41,181 nt of DNA from Mediterranea sp. (in: CFB group bacteria) (GTDB lineage: Bacteria > Bacteroidota > Bacteroidia > Bacteroidales > Bacteroidaceae): positions 1 to 41,181 of the forward strand of contig JAIRKY010000007.1 of assembly GCA_031259755.1 (NCBI GenBank), read 5' to 3'. Both the position numbers and the translations under genes were made by a program. Below are positions 1-9,630 of the stretch, one piece after another (the stretch's first letter is position 1; each line of letters opens with the position of its first letter). The notes beneath the pieces are model-generated. The model was not told where the DNA came from and ran no database searches. It saw only the letters and a list, made by a program, of their open reading frames with translations.

Positions 1-368
1 CAGCCGTCTCTTTTTGATTAGGGGGCTTGGATAACGAAAAAGAATACTCGACTACTGAATAACTGCTGTCGAGCTATACCTTTTTTGTCTTTACCATGTT
101 TTATCGGACAGCAATAAAACAGAATAAAATGAGAAAATCAAAACATTTTCTTTTATTGTTTTTGTTATCTATATCTGAATATATCGCATACAATGGAGAA
201 TACATTTAATTTTAGCGTTACATATTTTTATTGAATATAATTTCTTTCTTAATTAGCAAAACAGAACTCATTTACATCCCACTAATGAGCAATATAAATA
301 CATAAAAATAAGATTTCAGTTCTACAAACAGACGATTCGGGGAAAATGAGTTTGATGTAACAAGGACG

Positions 369-382
369 TGCAAACGATTGCA
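369..382. promoter_or_regulatory. Possible LacI-type operator upstream of susC
   Basis: The 14-mer TGCAAACGATTGCA has TGCAA/TTGCA arms around a central CG, with one mismatched pair. This is the general architecture of LacI-family operators, which control maltose genes in many bacteria. It lies about 56 bases upstream of the proposed -7 box. No regulator gene is visible in the window, so the assignment is inference. Confidence 0.3.
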
Positions 383-437
383 TAGTTGGATATGCAGATT
401 TACCAAAAGAGTCGTTAAACGCATTATAAGGATAATA

Positions 438-445
438 TATATTTG
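438..445 (+). promoter_or_regulatory. Bacteroidota -7 promoter element for the sus-like operon
   Basis: TATATTTG fits the Bacteroidota -7 consensus TAnnTTTG. No good TTTG is seen 19-21 bases upstream, so an activator may be needed. It would give a 5' leader of roughly 80 bases before susC. Confidence 0.45.
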
Positions 446-530
446 CTAATAAAAGGAACCGGCATTAGATCGTGTTTCAATTATAAAGAGATAGAAACAA
501 TCATATTGTTAACTTTAATTTTTTAGATGC

Positions 531-3500
531 ATGAAACAAATTAATTTTAGAATCTGTCGAATGATTCTACCCTTTTTAACAGGGATGTTCTTGTCGTTAG
601 GCGTTTACGCCCAACAGATCACTGTAAAAGGGCATGTAAAGGACTCAACAGGGGAACCTGTGATCGGGGCCAATGTTCTACTGAAAGGTACCAGTACGGG
701 TACTATTACTGACTTTGACGGTAATTTTACACTCAATGTAAACAAAGGGGAGACACTCCTGATTTCTTTTATTGGTTACACAGAATTGTCAGTTGTTGTG
801 AATGATCCTACAATTAACGCAACGTTAGTGGAAGATTCCGAATTGTTGGATGATATTGTAGTTATTGGTTATGCTGTAGGTAGTAAAAGAACAGTTTCCG
901 GCGCTATTCAACGTGTAGGCCGGGAAGAAATGAATGCAGGGGTAGTTGTAAACCCTTTGCAAGCTATTAAAGGTAAGGTAGCAGGTGTGAATATCCAGAA
1001 GACGGGTGGCGACCCAACAGCTTCACCCGCTATTCGTGTACGTGGTACGACTTCTCTTACCGGCGGGAATGATCCTTTGGTAATTATCGACGGCGTCTTT
1101 GGTGATCTGGCTATGTTAAATGCTATTTCTCCATCTGATATTGAGAGTTTTACGGTATTAAAAGATGCTTCGGAAACTGCTCAGTATGGTTCTCGCGGCG
1201 CATCCGGCGTGCTTGTAGTAACTACTATCAAAGGTAAAATGGGGATAAAAAGCTTAAGCTACGATGGTAGTTTTGGCGTTGAGACTATTTACAAGAATCT
1301 CGATATGCTGAATGCTGCACAGTATAAAGCGGTAGCAGCGGAAAGAGGCCTTACGATCTTGGATAAAGGATATGATACAAGTTTTATCGAAGAAATGCAA
1401 CGTATTGGCTACACTCAAAATCATCGCGTGTCACTCTCCAGTGGTAATGAAGATTCTAACTACCGTGCTTCTATTGGTATGATTGACCAACAAGGTATTA
1501 TTAAAAATAATAATATGAAGAACTTTACGGCAAAGTTGGATGCGGTTCAAACCATGTTCAATAATAAAGTAAAGGTAGAGTTTGGTATGTTTGGGTCAAT
1601 GAAGAAGAGCAGATATATAAATGACTATCAAAAAACATTCTATTCTGCAGCTTCATACAATCCAACTTTCCCAAACTTCATAAATCCGGATACCGGCGAA
1701 TGGGATGAGAACGCCGATGCAAATGAGGTGCAAAATCCGTTAGGCCGACTGGATATTGACGACCGTGAAGTTAATTCATTTATAAATACGAATGCACGTA
1801 TCACATGGACCATTATTGACGGACTGAAATTGAGCGCTTTTGGTTCCTATACTTATAATGTAAAGGAAAACAAAAAGTACACTCCAATGACTATTAAGGC
1901 AGGACAGAGTAATCGTGGCGAAGCTGTAAGAAACGATAATAAATCTGAGGCTATCATGGGTAATATGATGCTGAATTATAACAAAGCAATAGACAAACAT
2001 TATTTTGATTTGCTGGCTTTAGCAGAAGTTCAGAAGAATATCTATACAGGCTTCGGCTCTACTGTACGTGGATTCTCCACAGATGCTTTTGGCTATAACA
2101 ACTTGAAAGCCGGCGCTGTATGGAAATGGGGAGATAGTACTTCGTATGCAAATGACAATAAACTGTCATCGTTCATGGGACGTTTCAACTATGTATATGA
2201 TGATAAATATATTGCTACTGTGAATTTGCGTACTGATGGTTCTTCTAAAGTAGGAGCCAACAATAAATGGGCATTCTTTCCTTCCGCCTCCTTAGCGTGG
2301 GTAGTAAGTAATGAAGCTTTTATGAAAGACATTGAGCCGATCAGCCAATTGAAGTTAAGAGCAGGATACGGACTTTCCGGTAATCAGGATGCTATTAGTT
2401 CATATAACTCTCTTTCCCTGATGGGGCCTAATGGTATTACTACCGTCGATGGAGTTCCTTATGTGACTATGGGTATTGAACGCAACTATAATCCGGACCT
2501 GAAATGGGAAGTAAAGAAAACTTTTGATATTGGTTTTGATTTGGGTTTGTTTGACGATCGTTTGACGGTGGTGTTTGACTACTATAACTCTAAAACAACC
2601 GATTTGCTCTACAACTATGACGTAAAAGTTCCTCCTTTTACATATCCTACACTGTTGGCTAACATGGGGGCAATGAGAAATACCGGCGTGGAATTAGCTA
2701 TAGGCGTTACTCCATTGAAGACCAGGGATATGGAACTGAATATCAATGTAAATGGCGCTTATCAGAAGAATAAACTCCTTTCGTTGAATGGAACATATAT
2801 GGGGCAAGAAATGACAGCTAAGGAATATATGAATCTTGGCGGTATGAATGGCGCCGGTTTCATTGGCGGATATAATCAAGTGATCTATCAAATGGTCGGG
2901 CAACCGGTTGGTGTATTCTATTTGCCTAAATCAAATGGTTTGATTGATAACGGCTTCGGTGACTATACCTATAATATTCTGGATATTGACGACATAGCAG
3001 GTGTTGACCTGGCTGATGGAAAAGACAGGTATATTGCCGGACAAGCTATGCCAAAAGTTCTTTTAGGAGCTAATATAGGTTTCCGTTACAAGCGATTTGA
3101 TCTTCAGGTTCAGATGAATGGCGCTTTTGGACATAAGATATATAATGGAACATCACTCTCATACATGAATATGAACCAGTTCCCAACATATAATGTAATG
3201 GCGGATGCACCGGCTAAAAACATTAAAGATCAAACCGTAACTGATTATTGGTTGGAAAATGGTGATTATTTACATTTTGACTATGTCACATTAGGTTGGA
3301 ATATAAATATGGATAGAATGAAGTATATCAATACTATGCGTTTAACATTCTCGGTTAATAATATTGCGACCATAACCAACTATTCCGGTTTATCGCCTAT
3401 GATTAACAGCACAACTGTAGGAGGTGACTTGGGTGTGGACGACAAACGTTTCTATCCATTATCACGTACATTCTCATTAGGACTTAGTGTTAACTTTTAA
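531..3500 (+). CDS. SusC/RagA-family TonB-dependent outer-membrane transporter
   Basis: Imports oligosaccharides across the outer membrane using TonB energy, in complex with the SusD lipoprotein encoded next. Residues 1-27 form a signal peptide ending VYA before QQ. Residues about 30-95 are the carboxypeptidase-regulatory-like domain typical of SusC (GEPVIGANV, GTITDFDGNF). The plug follows from about residue 110 (DIVVIGYAVGSKR, then IRVRGTTSL and PLVIIDGVFG), then a beta-barrel ending in an aromatic-rich strand (SLGLSVNF). At 989 residues the length is normal for the family. The SusD gene starts within 15 bases, so the two are surely co-transcribed. With the downstream GH13 amylase the substrate is probably starch or malto-oligosaccharides; that is inferred from context, not from the transporter sequence. 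Confidence 0.95.
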   Translation: MKQINFRICRMILPFLTGMFLSLGVYAQQITVKGHVKDSTGEPVIGANVLLKGTSTGTITDFDGNFTLNVNKGETLLISFIGYTELSVVVNDPTINATLVEDSELLDDIVVIGYAVGSKRTVSGAIQRVGREEMNAGVVVNPLQAIKGKVAGVNIQKTGGDPTASPAIRVRGTTSLTGGNDPLVIIDGVFGDLAMLNAISPSDIESFTVLKDASETAQYGSRGASGVLVVTTIKGKMGIKSLSYDGSFGVETIYKNLDMLNAAQYKAVAAERGLTILDKGYDTSFIEEMQRIGYTQNHRVSLSSGNEDSNYRASIGMIDQQGIIKNNNMKNFTAKLDAVQTMFNNKVKVEFGMFGSMKKSRYINDYQKTFYSAASYNPTFPNFINPDTGEWDENADANEVQNPLGRLDIDDREVNSFINTNARITWTIIDGLKLSAFGSYTYNVKENKKYTPMTIKAGQSNRGEAVRNDNKSEAIMGNMMLNYNKAIDKHYFDLLALAEVQKNIYTGFGSTVRGFSTDAFGYNNLKAGAVWKWGDSTSYANDNKLSSFMGRFNYVYDDKYIATVNLRTDGSSKVGANNKWAFFPSASLAWVVSNEAFMKDIEPISQLKLRAGYGLSGNQDAISSYNSLSLMGPNGITTVDGVPYVTMGIERNYNPDLKWEVKKTFDIGFDLGLFDDRLTVVFDYYNSKTTDLLYNYDVKVPPFTYPTLLANMGAMRNTGVELAIGVTPLKTRDMELNINVNGAYQKNKLLSLNGTYMGQEMTAKEYMNLGGMNGAGFIGGYNQVIYQMVGQPVGVFYLPKSNGLIDNGFGDYTYNILDIDDIAGVDLADGKDRYIAGQAMPKVLLGANIGFRYKRFDLQVQMNGAFGHKIYNGTSLSYMNMNQFPTYNVMADAPAKNIKDQTVTDYWLENGDYLHFDYVTLGWNINMDRMKYINTMRLTFSVNNIATITNYSGLSPMINSTTVGGDLGVDDKRFYPLSRTFSLGLSVNF

Positions 3501-3512
3501 TTGATTATTATT

Positions 3513-5150
3513 ATGAATAAGAATATCATATATGGATTGCTGATTGCAGCAGTTTCATTACTGACGTTTTCTTCCTGTAATTCTTTCCTGGAAGAACATC
3601 CCAGAGATCAGATCTCTGAAGAAGAGGCAGGTAAAAGCCCTATGTTGGTTTATCTGACTTATGTGGCTTCCTTATATACTCAAGTCGGCGCTAACGGTGG
3701 CGGCAATGGCTTGCAAGGTACGGACCGCGGACTTTACGACCTCAATACATTTACTACAGATGAGGCTATGCTTCCTACCCGCGGCGGTGACTGGGATGAC
3801 GGTGGCTTGTGGAGAGGAATATTCAAACATGAGTGGGGAACAAAGAACGATCTGGTAAAAAGTTCTTGGGATTATTTATACAGGGTGATTGCCTTAGCCA
3901 ATCAGTCATTAGATAAATTAAACGAATTGTATGAAGGTGATCCGGAAAGCGCTGTATATCCTGGCTATATTGCAGAGGTAAGATCATTCCGCGCCATGTA
4001 TTATTATTATTTACTGGATATGTTTGCCCGTGTTCCGTTGGTAACATCATCGAGTATGGCTATGGAAGATGTGGTGCAGTCGGAGCGCAGTGCGGTTTTT
4101 AACTTTGTACGGACAGAGTTGGAAGAATCTGTAGGGTCTTTAAATGACGCACATAGTAATTTGCCCGGACCATATTACGGTCGTATAACAAAGCCTGTCG
4201 GATATTTTCTACTTGCTAAACTGGCTCTGAATTCGGAAGTTTATACGGATGACAATTGGACGGATGTCAATCGTCCCGATGGAAAGGATATCAAATTCAC
4301 AGTAGATGACACAGAGATGAATGCATGGCGGGCAACTGTGGCATATTGTGAAAAGATTACTGCGTTGGGATATACACTCGCTTCGGATTTCGCTTCAAAC
4401 TTTTCTTTGAAGAATGAAAGTTCTGTAGAGAATATCTTTACTATTCCGATGGATGCTACGGCCTATACCAATGAGTTTTATAATCTGATCCGTTCACGCC
4501 ACTACAATCATGGTAATGCTTACGGACAAGGAGGATGGAATGGTGCGTCGGCAACAAAAGAAGCGTTGGATGCATTTGGCTATGGAATGGCTTCTGTAGA
4601 TCCTCGTTTCGATATTACTTATTACGCAGGTAAGGTAGAAGGCCCTAATGGATATATCAAAATGGATGATGGTTTGGATTTGGAGTACCTGCCTTCGGAA
4701 ATCGCATTAGACCTGAGTGGTAAGCCCGCAGAGAAAACCGCTGGAGCTCGTATGAAGAAATATGAGTTGGATGCATCTGCAACGAACGATGGTAAGCTGC
4801 AAAGCAATGATATCGTTCTGTTCCGTTATGCTGACGCGCTTTTAATGATGAGTGAAGCCAAAGTTAGAAATGGCGAGAACGGTGATGCTGAACTACAGGC
4901 AGTACGTGGCCGCGTTGGATTGAATGACAGTATGACTGCTACATTGGACAACTTATTGGAAGAACGTCTGCGTGAATTTGCATGGGAAGGGCTTCGTCGA
5001 CAGGATTTGGTTCGTTTTGGTAAGTTCACCAGAACCTATACCGATCGTCCTCAACTAACAAATGAAGATAAGGGTTATACTACAGTATTCCCTATTCACG
5101 AAGACGTGCTGAGTTTGAATACGAAGTTGAGTCAGAATCATGGATATTAA
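3513..5150 (+). CDS. SusD/RagB-family nutrient-binding outer-membrane lipoprotein
   Basis: Surface lipoprotein that closes over the extracellular face of its SusC partner and delivers glycan. I start it at the ATG at 3513 because this gives a clean lipoprotein signal (LLTFSSC, lipidated Cys22) followed by NSFLEEHPRDQ, a usual SusD opening; the upstream in-frame TTG at 3501 would add four residues and touch the susC stop. The remainder shows SusD-type TPR helices (YYYYLLDMFARVPLV, RSFRAMYYYY) and the C-terminal family signature around ALLMMSEAKVR and ERLREFAWEGLRRQDLVRFG. About 545 residues is ordinary for the family. It is the second gene of the sus-like operon. Confidence 0.94.
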   Translation: MNKNIIYGLLIAAVSLLTFSSCNSFLEEHPRDQISEEEAGKSPMLVYLTYVASLYTQVGANGGGNGLQGTDRGLYDLNTFTTDEAMLPTRGGDWDDGGLWRGIFKHEWGTKNDLVKSSWDYLYRVIALANQSLDKLNELYEGDPESAVYPGYIAEVRSFRAMYYYYLLDMFARVPLVTSSSMAMEDVVQSERSAVFNFVRTELEESVGSLNDAHSNLPGPYYGRITKPVGYFLLAKLALNSEVYTDDNWTDVNRPDGKDIKFTVDDTEMNAWRATVAYCEKITALGYTLASDFASNFSLKNESSVENIFTIPMDATAYTNEFYNLIRSRHYNHGNAYGQGGWNGASATKEALDAFGYGMASVDPRFDITYYAGKVEGPNGYIKMDDGLDLEYLPSEIALDLSGKPAEKTAGARMKKYELDASATNDGKLQSNDIVLFRYADALLMMSEAKVRNGENGDAELQAVRGRVGLNDSMTATLDNLLEERLREFAWEGLRRQDLVRFGKFTRTYTDRPQLTNEDKGYTTVFPIHEDVLSLNTKLSQNHGY

Positions 5151-5182
5151 TATATTAATCCTTTAATCAGATGACTAAAAAT

Positions 5183-6616
5183 ATGAAAAAGATATTTCAA
5201 TATATGACTGCTTTCCTTTTGATTTTAACTGTTGGAAGTGGTTGTGAAGAGAATGATAATTGGAAGATCGTTACTGATACCCAACCAGGTGTTTACGTAA
5301 CAGGAGACGCTTTGATTTATAGCGCGGCGGCAACTTCCTCCGCTCTGAAAGCGGTAACTCAGGATATGGAAGATAGTGCGGTTGAGGCGTCAAGTGTAAC
5401 CGGTATTTATACTTGGATTAAATCCGAAGGTAGCTTTACCGTCCTTAAGGTAGATGCGGAAGGTAATGAAGTATCTTACGGCAAGGGGACTGCTGTTGCT
5501 TCTTCTCCATTCGAGACCGTAACCCTACAAGCTGATGGCCCGGCATTTACAGTAACAAGCGATGGCCTTTATTATGTAGTAACAAACAATACTGATAATC
5601 AGGTTACCATTATACCGGCGCAATTCGGTATTATTGGTGATGCAACTAAAGATGGATGGAATTCGGAAACGGTAATGTCTCAATCGTTTGATGAAAATCA
5701 AGCCATTGTAGAAATGAAACTGACTAACACGGAGTTGGATAAGAAATCCATGAAGTTCCGTTACCATGATTGGGGAATTGAAATTCCTTATGGAAGTGGA
5801 ACAGTTAAATTTCACTCCAATGTTGGAGGATTAGAAGCGATCAGTCTGGGCGCTACTTTCACAGAATGTAAAGCTGGTGGTGAAAACTTTGCTATTGACC
5901 AAAGGGGTATGTATGAAATTACGCTGCAATTAGACCTGCGTACCGGAATATTTAAAGCTAAAACAGTTCGTACAGGAGACAGTCAAGCGCCTGTAATGCC
6001 GGAAAATATGTATATGATTAGTTCTCCTACATGGAACTGGAGTGATGTAGGCGAAGGACTGGTTAAAACCCATGTTGATGGTAAGTTCTGGTCTGTACAA
6101 TATTTGCCGGCTGACGCTGAGATTAAGTTCTGCCCGGTGAAAGAGTGGGGTGGTGATTTTGGCTATACTGCCGCTAACTTGCCGCAAACCTCTATTGAAT
6201 TAGCCGGATTAACCGATAACGGAGGTAATATTAAGATCGGAACAGCCGATTGGTATCTTATTGTGGTAACTACTTCGCCATCTGACGGAAGTTATACGGT
6301 TGAATTCCTTGAACCGGAAATCTGGTTAGTGGGTGATATCGCTTCAGGCGGGTGGAGCCCGGGAAATAATCCGGTAGACAAATTCACAGTTCCTACCGAT
6401 GCTACCGGGGAATTTGTTTCTCCGGCTTTCATCAGTGATGGTAAGCTTCGTATGTCAGTCGTTATTCCGGGTGCGGAATGGTGGCAAACAGAGTTTAATA
6501 TCATTGACGGTAATATTGTTTATCGGGGAAATGGCGGTGATCAAGACGCTCCACAAGTTACTGCCGGACAAAAGGCTTATCTTAAGTTCAGTGATGGCGC
6601 AGGACGGATTCAATAA
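5183..6616 (+). CDS. SusE/SusF-like starch-binding outer-membrane lipoprotein
   Basis: Accessory surface glycan-binding lipoprotein. From the ATG at 5183 the signal peptide ends in a lipobox (TVGSGC, Cys21); an in-frame ATG at 5171 would add four residues. The C-terminal two thirds contain repeated SusE/F-like carbohydrate-binding modules. One opens with FGIIGDATKDGWN near residue 150, one with MYMISSPTWNWSDVG near 275, and one with IWLVGDIASGGWSPGN near 380. The GDA/GDI..GW opening motif with aromatic residues is characteristic of these modules. The position, directly after SusC/SusD and before the amylase, matches the susCDE order. Overall sequence similarity to SusE was judged by eye and is modest, so I give no gene symbol. 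Confidence 0.82.
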   Translation: MKKIFQYMTAFLLILTVGSGCEENDNWKIVTDTQPGVYVTGDALIYSAAATSSALKAVTQDMEDSAVEASSVTGIYTWIKSEGSFTVLKVDAEGNEVSYGKGTAVASSPFETVTLQADGPAFTVTSDGLYYVVTNNTDNQVTIIPAQFGIIGDATKDGWNSETVMSQSFDENQAIVEMKLTNTELDKKSMKFRYHDWGIEIPYGSGTVKFHSNVGGLEAISLGATFTECKAGGENFAIDQRGMYEITLQLDLRTGIFKAKTVRTGDSQAPVMPENMYMISSPTWNWSDVGEGLVKTHVDGKFWSVQYLPADAEIKFCPVKEWGGDFGYTAANLPQTSIELAGLTDNGGNIKIGTADWYLIVVTTSPSDGSYTVEFLEPEIWLVGDIASGGWSPGNNPVDKFTVPTDATGEFVSPAFISDGKLRMSVVIPGAEWWQTEFNIIDGNIVYRGNGGDQDAPQVTAGQKAYLKFSDGAGRIQ

Positions 6617-6633
6617 ATTAGTTTGATTATACT

Positions 6634-6661
6634 AAAAGGTCGTCTTTAAAGACGACCTTTT
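6634..6661 (+). terminator. Perfect 28-bp palindrome between SusE-like gene and amylase
   Basis: AAAAGGTCGTC runs into its exact complement GACGACCTTTT through a central TTTAAA, so the stem is perfect and T-rich at its 3' end. It lies 17 bases after the SusE-like stop and 20 before the amylase start. It could end the susCDE transcript or let only part of it run into the amylase. Confidence 0.7.
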
Positions 6662-6681
6662 ATCCTTTTATAGACTTAGTC

Positions 6682-8961
6682 ATGAAGAAAAAGAATCTCT
6701 TTATTTTGGCTTTATTGTTGATATTTGCCGCTTGCTCGGACAATAAAGACCCTATAACTCCCGACCCTATTCCCGATGGAATAACCCTTTCCCCTGAATC
6801 CCTTGAAGATACAGGTGAGGCTACCATTACGTTTAAAGCCGCCAAAACTTCTGTACTTTACGGATATACAGGCGATGTGTACGCGCATATCGGAATTGTA
6901 GAAGGAAACGATTGGTTATTCGTTCCCGCAGGTTGGAATGAAAATATCAGTAAGTGTAAGATGACCAAAGAAGAAGATGATGTTTGGAGCCTTTCCTTTT
7001 CTTCATCCATTCGTTCTTGGTTTGGCGTGACCAATGGTATGCCGATACGGAAAATCGGTATTGTATTCCGTAGTTCTGACGGCGCAAAGCAGGAATCCGA
7101 TGCGTTTATTCCCGTGACCGACAATACTTTTCGGCCGGCTACTGTTGTGTCCGAAGCTCAGCCTGCCAATACTAAAGAGGGTATTAATGTAATAAATGAT
7201 GCTACCGTAACCTTTGTGCTTTATGATAAAGATACGAACGGTAATCACAAAGAATACGCTTATGTTATTGGTGAATTTAATGACTGGAAGATAGATAATA
7301 ACTATCAAATGAAGCGTGATGAGGCTACCGGTTGTTGGTGGTACACTTTAACGGAACTGGATCCACAGAAAGAATACGCTTTCCAATATTATGCAGGTAC
7401 AAAGACCGATGGTAATGTCCGTTTGGCCGATGCTTACACCGAGAAGGTGATTGATCCGGAGGATACAGGAATTTCTGCTTCAACCTATCCGGATTTACAT
7501 CCTTATCCTTTGAGTAAGACCGCTGGTATCATTTCGACCTTTAAAATAGAACAGGATACGTATAATTGGCAAGTCTCGGACTATAAGATCGCGGATAAGA
7601 ATAATCTGGTTATTTACGAAATGTTGTTCCGCGATTTTACTTCTACAAGTGATATCAATGGAGCAATGGATAAGCTCGACTATTTGCAGGCGTTGGGCGT
7701 GAACGCTATTGAATTGATGCCTATACAAGAGTTCGACGGCAATGATAGCTGGGGATACAACCCATGCTTCTACTTCGCGATGGATAAGGCTTATGGTACC
7801 AAGGATATGTATAAGACCTTCATCGATGAATGTCACAGACGTGATATGGTTGTAATCTTAGATGTGGTTTATAATCATGCTACCGGAGCGAATCCGTTTG
7901 CCAAACTTTACTGGAATTCAACGGCAAATAAAACAGCCAGTAATAATCCTTGGTTTAATGTCGATGCTCCGCACCCGTATAGTGTGTTCCATGACTTTAA
8001 TCATGAGTCGCCTTTGGTACGCGCTTTTGTAAAACGTAACCTCAAATTCCTGCTTGACGAATATAACATAGACGGCTTCCGTTTCGACTTGACAAAAGGT
8101 TTCACACAGAAGAAGAGTACCGAATCAACGGCAGGTAATTATGATCAAAGCCGCATTGATATTCTGAAAGACTATAACGCAACAATTAAAGCCGCTAATC
8201 CGGATGCAATCGTTATCCTTGAACATTTTGCCGAAGAGAAGGAAGAGAAAGAACTTGCCGGGGACGGTATGCAACTTTGGAGAAACCTGAATAATGCGTA
8301 TTGCCAAACCGGTATGGGATATAAGGAAAGCAGTGCATTTACAGGTCTTACTACTCAAGGTACAACCATGCCTTCCGGTGGTTGGGTAGGCTATATGGAA
8401 AGTCATGATGAAGAGCGTGTTTCGTATAAACAAATCACATGGGGTATAGATGCCGTGAAGAATAATCCGGCTATCCGTATGAAACAATTGGAAGCCAATG
8501 CTTCATTGTTCTTTACAGTTCCAGGCCCGAAAATGATTTGGCAATTTGGTGAGTTAGGGTATGATGTTTCTATAGAAGAGAACGGACGTACCGGTAAGAA
8601 GCCGGTGCGATGGGAATATTATGATAATCCACATCGTAAAGGCTTGTATGACACATACCGTAAACTCATTGAATTGCGTACTTCTGTTCCTCGACTATTT
8701 GATACGGAATCCGCCTTTATTTGGAAGGTGGGGGAAGGCAATTGGGATAACGGCCGGACATTATCATTGAAAACACATGATGGTAAAGGGTTGGTAGTTG
8801 CGGCTAATTTTAAAGATGTCGAAATAACTTGTACGCTGACTTTCCCGTCGATCGGTACATGGTATAACTATATAGACAGGAGTACGCTTGATATTGAAAC
8901 AACAGAGCAAACGATCGGGGTTCCGGCAAATAGTTACTTGATATACACAAGTTTCCCATAA
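6682..8961 (+). CDS. GH13 alpha-amylase lipoprotein
   Basis: Probable surface- or periplasm-anchored glycoside hydrolase cutting alpha-1,4-glucan for the adjacent Sus transporter. The signal peptide ends in a lipobox (IFAAC, Cys18). A CBM48-like beta domain (YVIGEFNDW near residue 195, then KEYAFQYYAG) precedes the catalytic barrel. All four GH13 regions are present: DVVYNH from 394, DGFRFD from 464 with the nucleophile Asp469, the acid Glu514 in ILEHF, and SHDEER from 574 with Asp576. A short beta domain closes the protein (ANSYLIYTSF). At 759 residues it is a little longer than Bacteroides SusG and lacks an obvious inserted CBM58, so it is SusG-like in role rather than a clear orthologue. 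The palindrome before its start suggests separate or reduced expression. Confidence 0.92.
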   Translation: MKKKNLFILALLLIFAACSDNKDPITPDPIPDGITLSPESLEDTGEATITFKAAKTSVLYGYTGDVYAHIGIVEGNDWLFVPAGWNENISKCKMTKEEDDVWSLSFSSSIRSWFGVTNGMPIRKIGIVFRSSDGAKQESDAFIPVTDNTFRPATVVSEAQPANTKEGINVINDATVTFVLYDKDTNGNHKEYAYVIGEFNDWKIDNNYQMKRDEATGCWWYTLTELDPQKEYAFQYYAGTKTDGNVRLADAYTEKVIDPEDTGISASTYPDLHPYPLSKTAGIISTFKIEQDTYNWQVSDYKIADKNNLVIYEMLFRDFTSTSDINGAMDKLDYLQALGVNAIELMPIQEFDGNDSWGYNPCFYFAMDKAYGTKDMYKTFIDECHRRDMVVILDVVYNHATGANPFAKLYWNSTANKTASNNPWFNVDAPHPYSVFHDFNHESPLVRAFVKRNLKFLLDEYNIDGFRFDLTKGFTQKKSTESTAGNYDQSRIDILKDYNATIKAANPDAIVILEHFAEEKEEKELAGDGMQLWRNLNNAYCQTGMGYKESSAFTGLTTQGTTMPSGGWVGYMESHDEERVSYKQITWGIDAVKNNPAIRMKQLEANASLFFTVPGPKMIWQFGELGYDVSIEENGRTGKKPVRWEYYDNPHRKGLYDTYRKLIELRTSVPRLFDTESAFIWKVGEGNWDNGRTLSLKTHDGKGLVVAANFKDVEITCTLTFPSIGTWYNYIDRSTLDIETTEQTIGVPANSYLIYTSFP

Positions 8962-9001
8962 AATTAGGATATGTGGTAATCATTCTATCAAGAATATCAT
9001 G

Positions 9002-9009
9002 TATCTTTG
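9002..9009 (+). promoter_or_regulatory. -7 promoter element immediately before ruvA
   Basis: TATCTTTG matches TAnnTTTG and ends only four bases before the ruvA ATG at 9014, so transcription would start at or next to the start codon. No clear -33 TTTG is seen. Confidence 0.45.
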
Positions 9010-9013
9010 AATC

Positions 9014-9604
9014 ATGATTGAATATGTTAGAGGCGAATTGGCCGAACTGACTCCGGCCGTCGCAGTGGTAGATTGTAACGGGGTAGGCTATGCGGTGAAT
9101 ATATCTTTAAATACCTACTCAGCCATACAAGGAAAATCCGTTTGTAAGTTATATATCCATGAGGCTATCCGTGAAGATGCCCATGTACTTTATGGCTTTG
9201 TTGATAAACAAGAGCGCGAACTTTTCCTTTTACTGATCAGCGTGTCGGGAATCGGTGGAAATACGGCACGGACCATACTTTCAGCGTTAAGCCCGACAGA
9301 GCTTTGTCATGTGATAAGCGCTGGAAACGTAACCCTGCTGAAGGCCGTAAAAGGTATCGGGCAAAAGACAGCGGAGCGTGTTATTGTGGAACTGAAAGAT
9401 AAGATACGCATAGGCGCTTCATCCATAGATAGCGGAATTTCTACATCCGGCGGAAATGGCGCAGTGCTGGAGGAAGCTGTCGCCGCATTGACCATGTTAG
9501 GCTTTGCCCCAGCCCTTTCACAGAAAGCGGTGATAGCTATTTTGAAGGAAGATCCGCAGGCGCCGGTGGAAAGTGTTATCAAACAAGCCTTTAAGCGGTT
9601 GTAA
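9014..9604 (+). CDS. ruvA: Holliday junction branch migration protein RuvA
   Basis: DNA-binding subunit of the RuvAB branch-migration motor, which holds the Holliday junction for RuvB and RuvC. The N-terminal OB fold ([22 protein letters not shown]) is followed by the tandem helix-hairpin-helix region near residues 70-125 ([17 protein letters not shown] and [20 protein letters not shown]). A flexible Ser/Gly linker and the RuvB-binding C-terminal domain (LTMLGFAP, then [13 protein letters not shown] end) complete it. At 196 residues it is full length. It follows the amylase by about 50 bases but has its own -7 box, so it is probably not part of the sus operon. Confidence 0.97.
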   Translation: MIEYVRGELAELTPAVAVVDCNGVGYAVNISLNTYSAIQGKSVCKLYIHEAIREDAHVLYGFVDKQERELFLLLISVSGIGGNTARTILSALSPTELCHVISAGNVTLLKAVKGIGQKTAERVIVELKDKIRIGASSIDSGISTSGGNGAVLEEAVAALTMLGFAPALSQKAVIAILKEDPQAPVESVIKQAFKRL

Positions 9605-9630
9605 TAGCTTCATGTACAGTAATTGTAAAG

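Larger units (their letters stand above)
1..530. other. Intergenic leader of the sus-like operon
   Basis: AT-rich stretch with no convincing gene. It holds a probable -7 box (438-445) and a near-palindromic operator-like site (369-382), both listed separately. The distal part (1-360) shows nothing I can name; it may belong to the 3' side of a gene or regulator outside the window. Confidence 0.6.
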
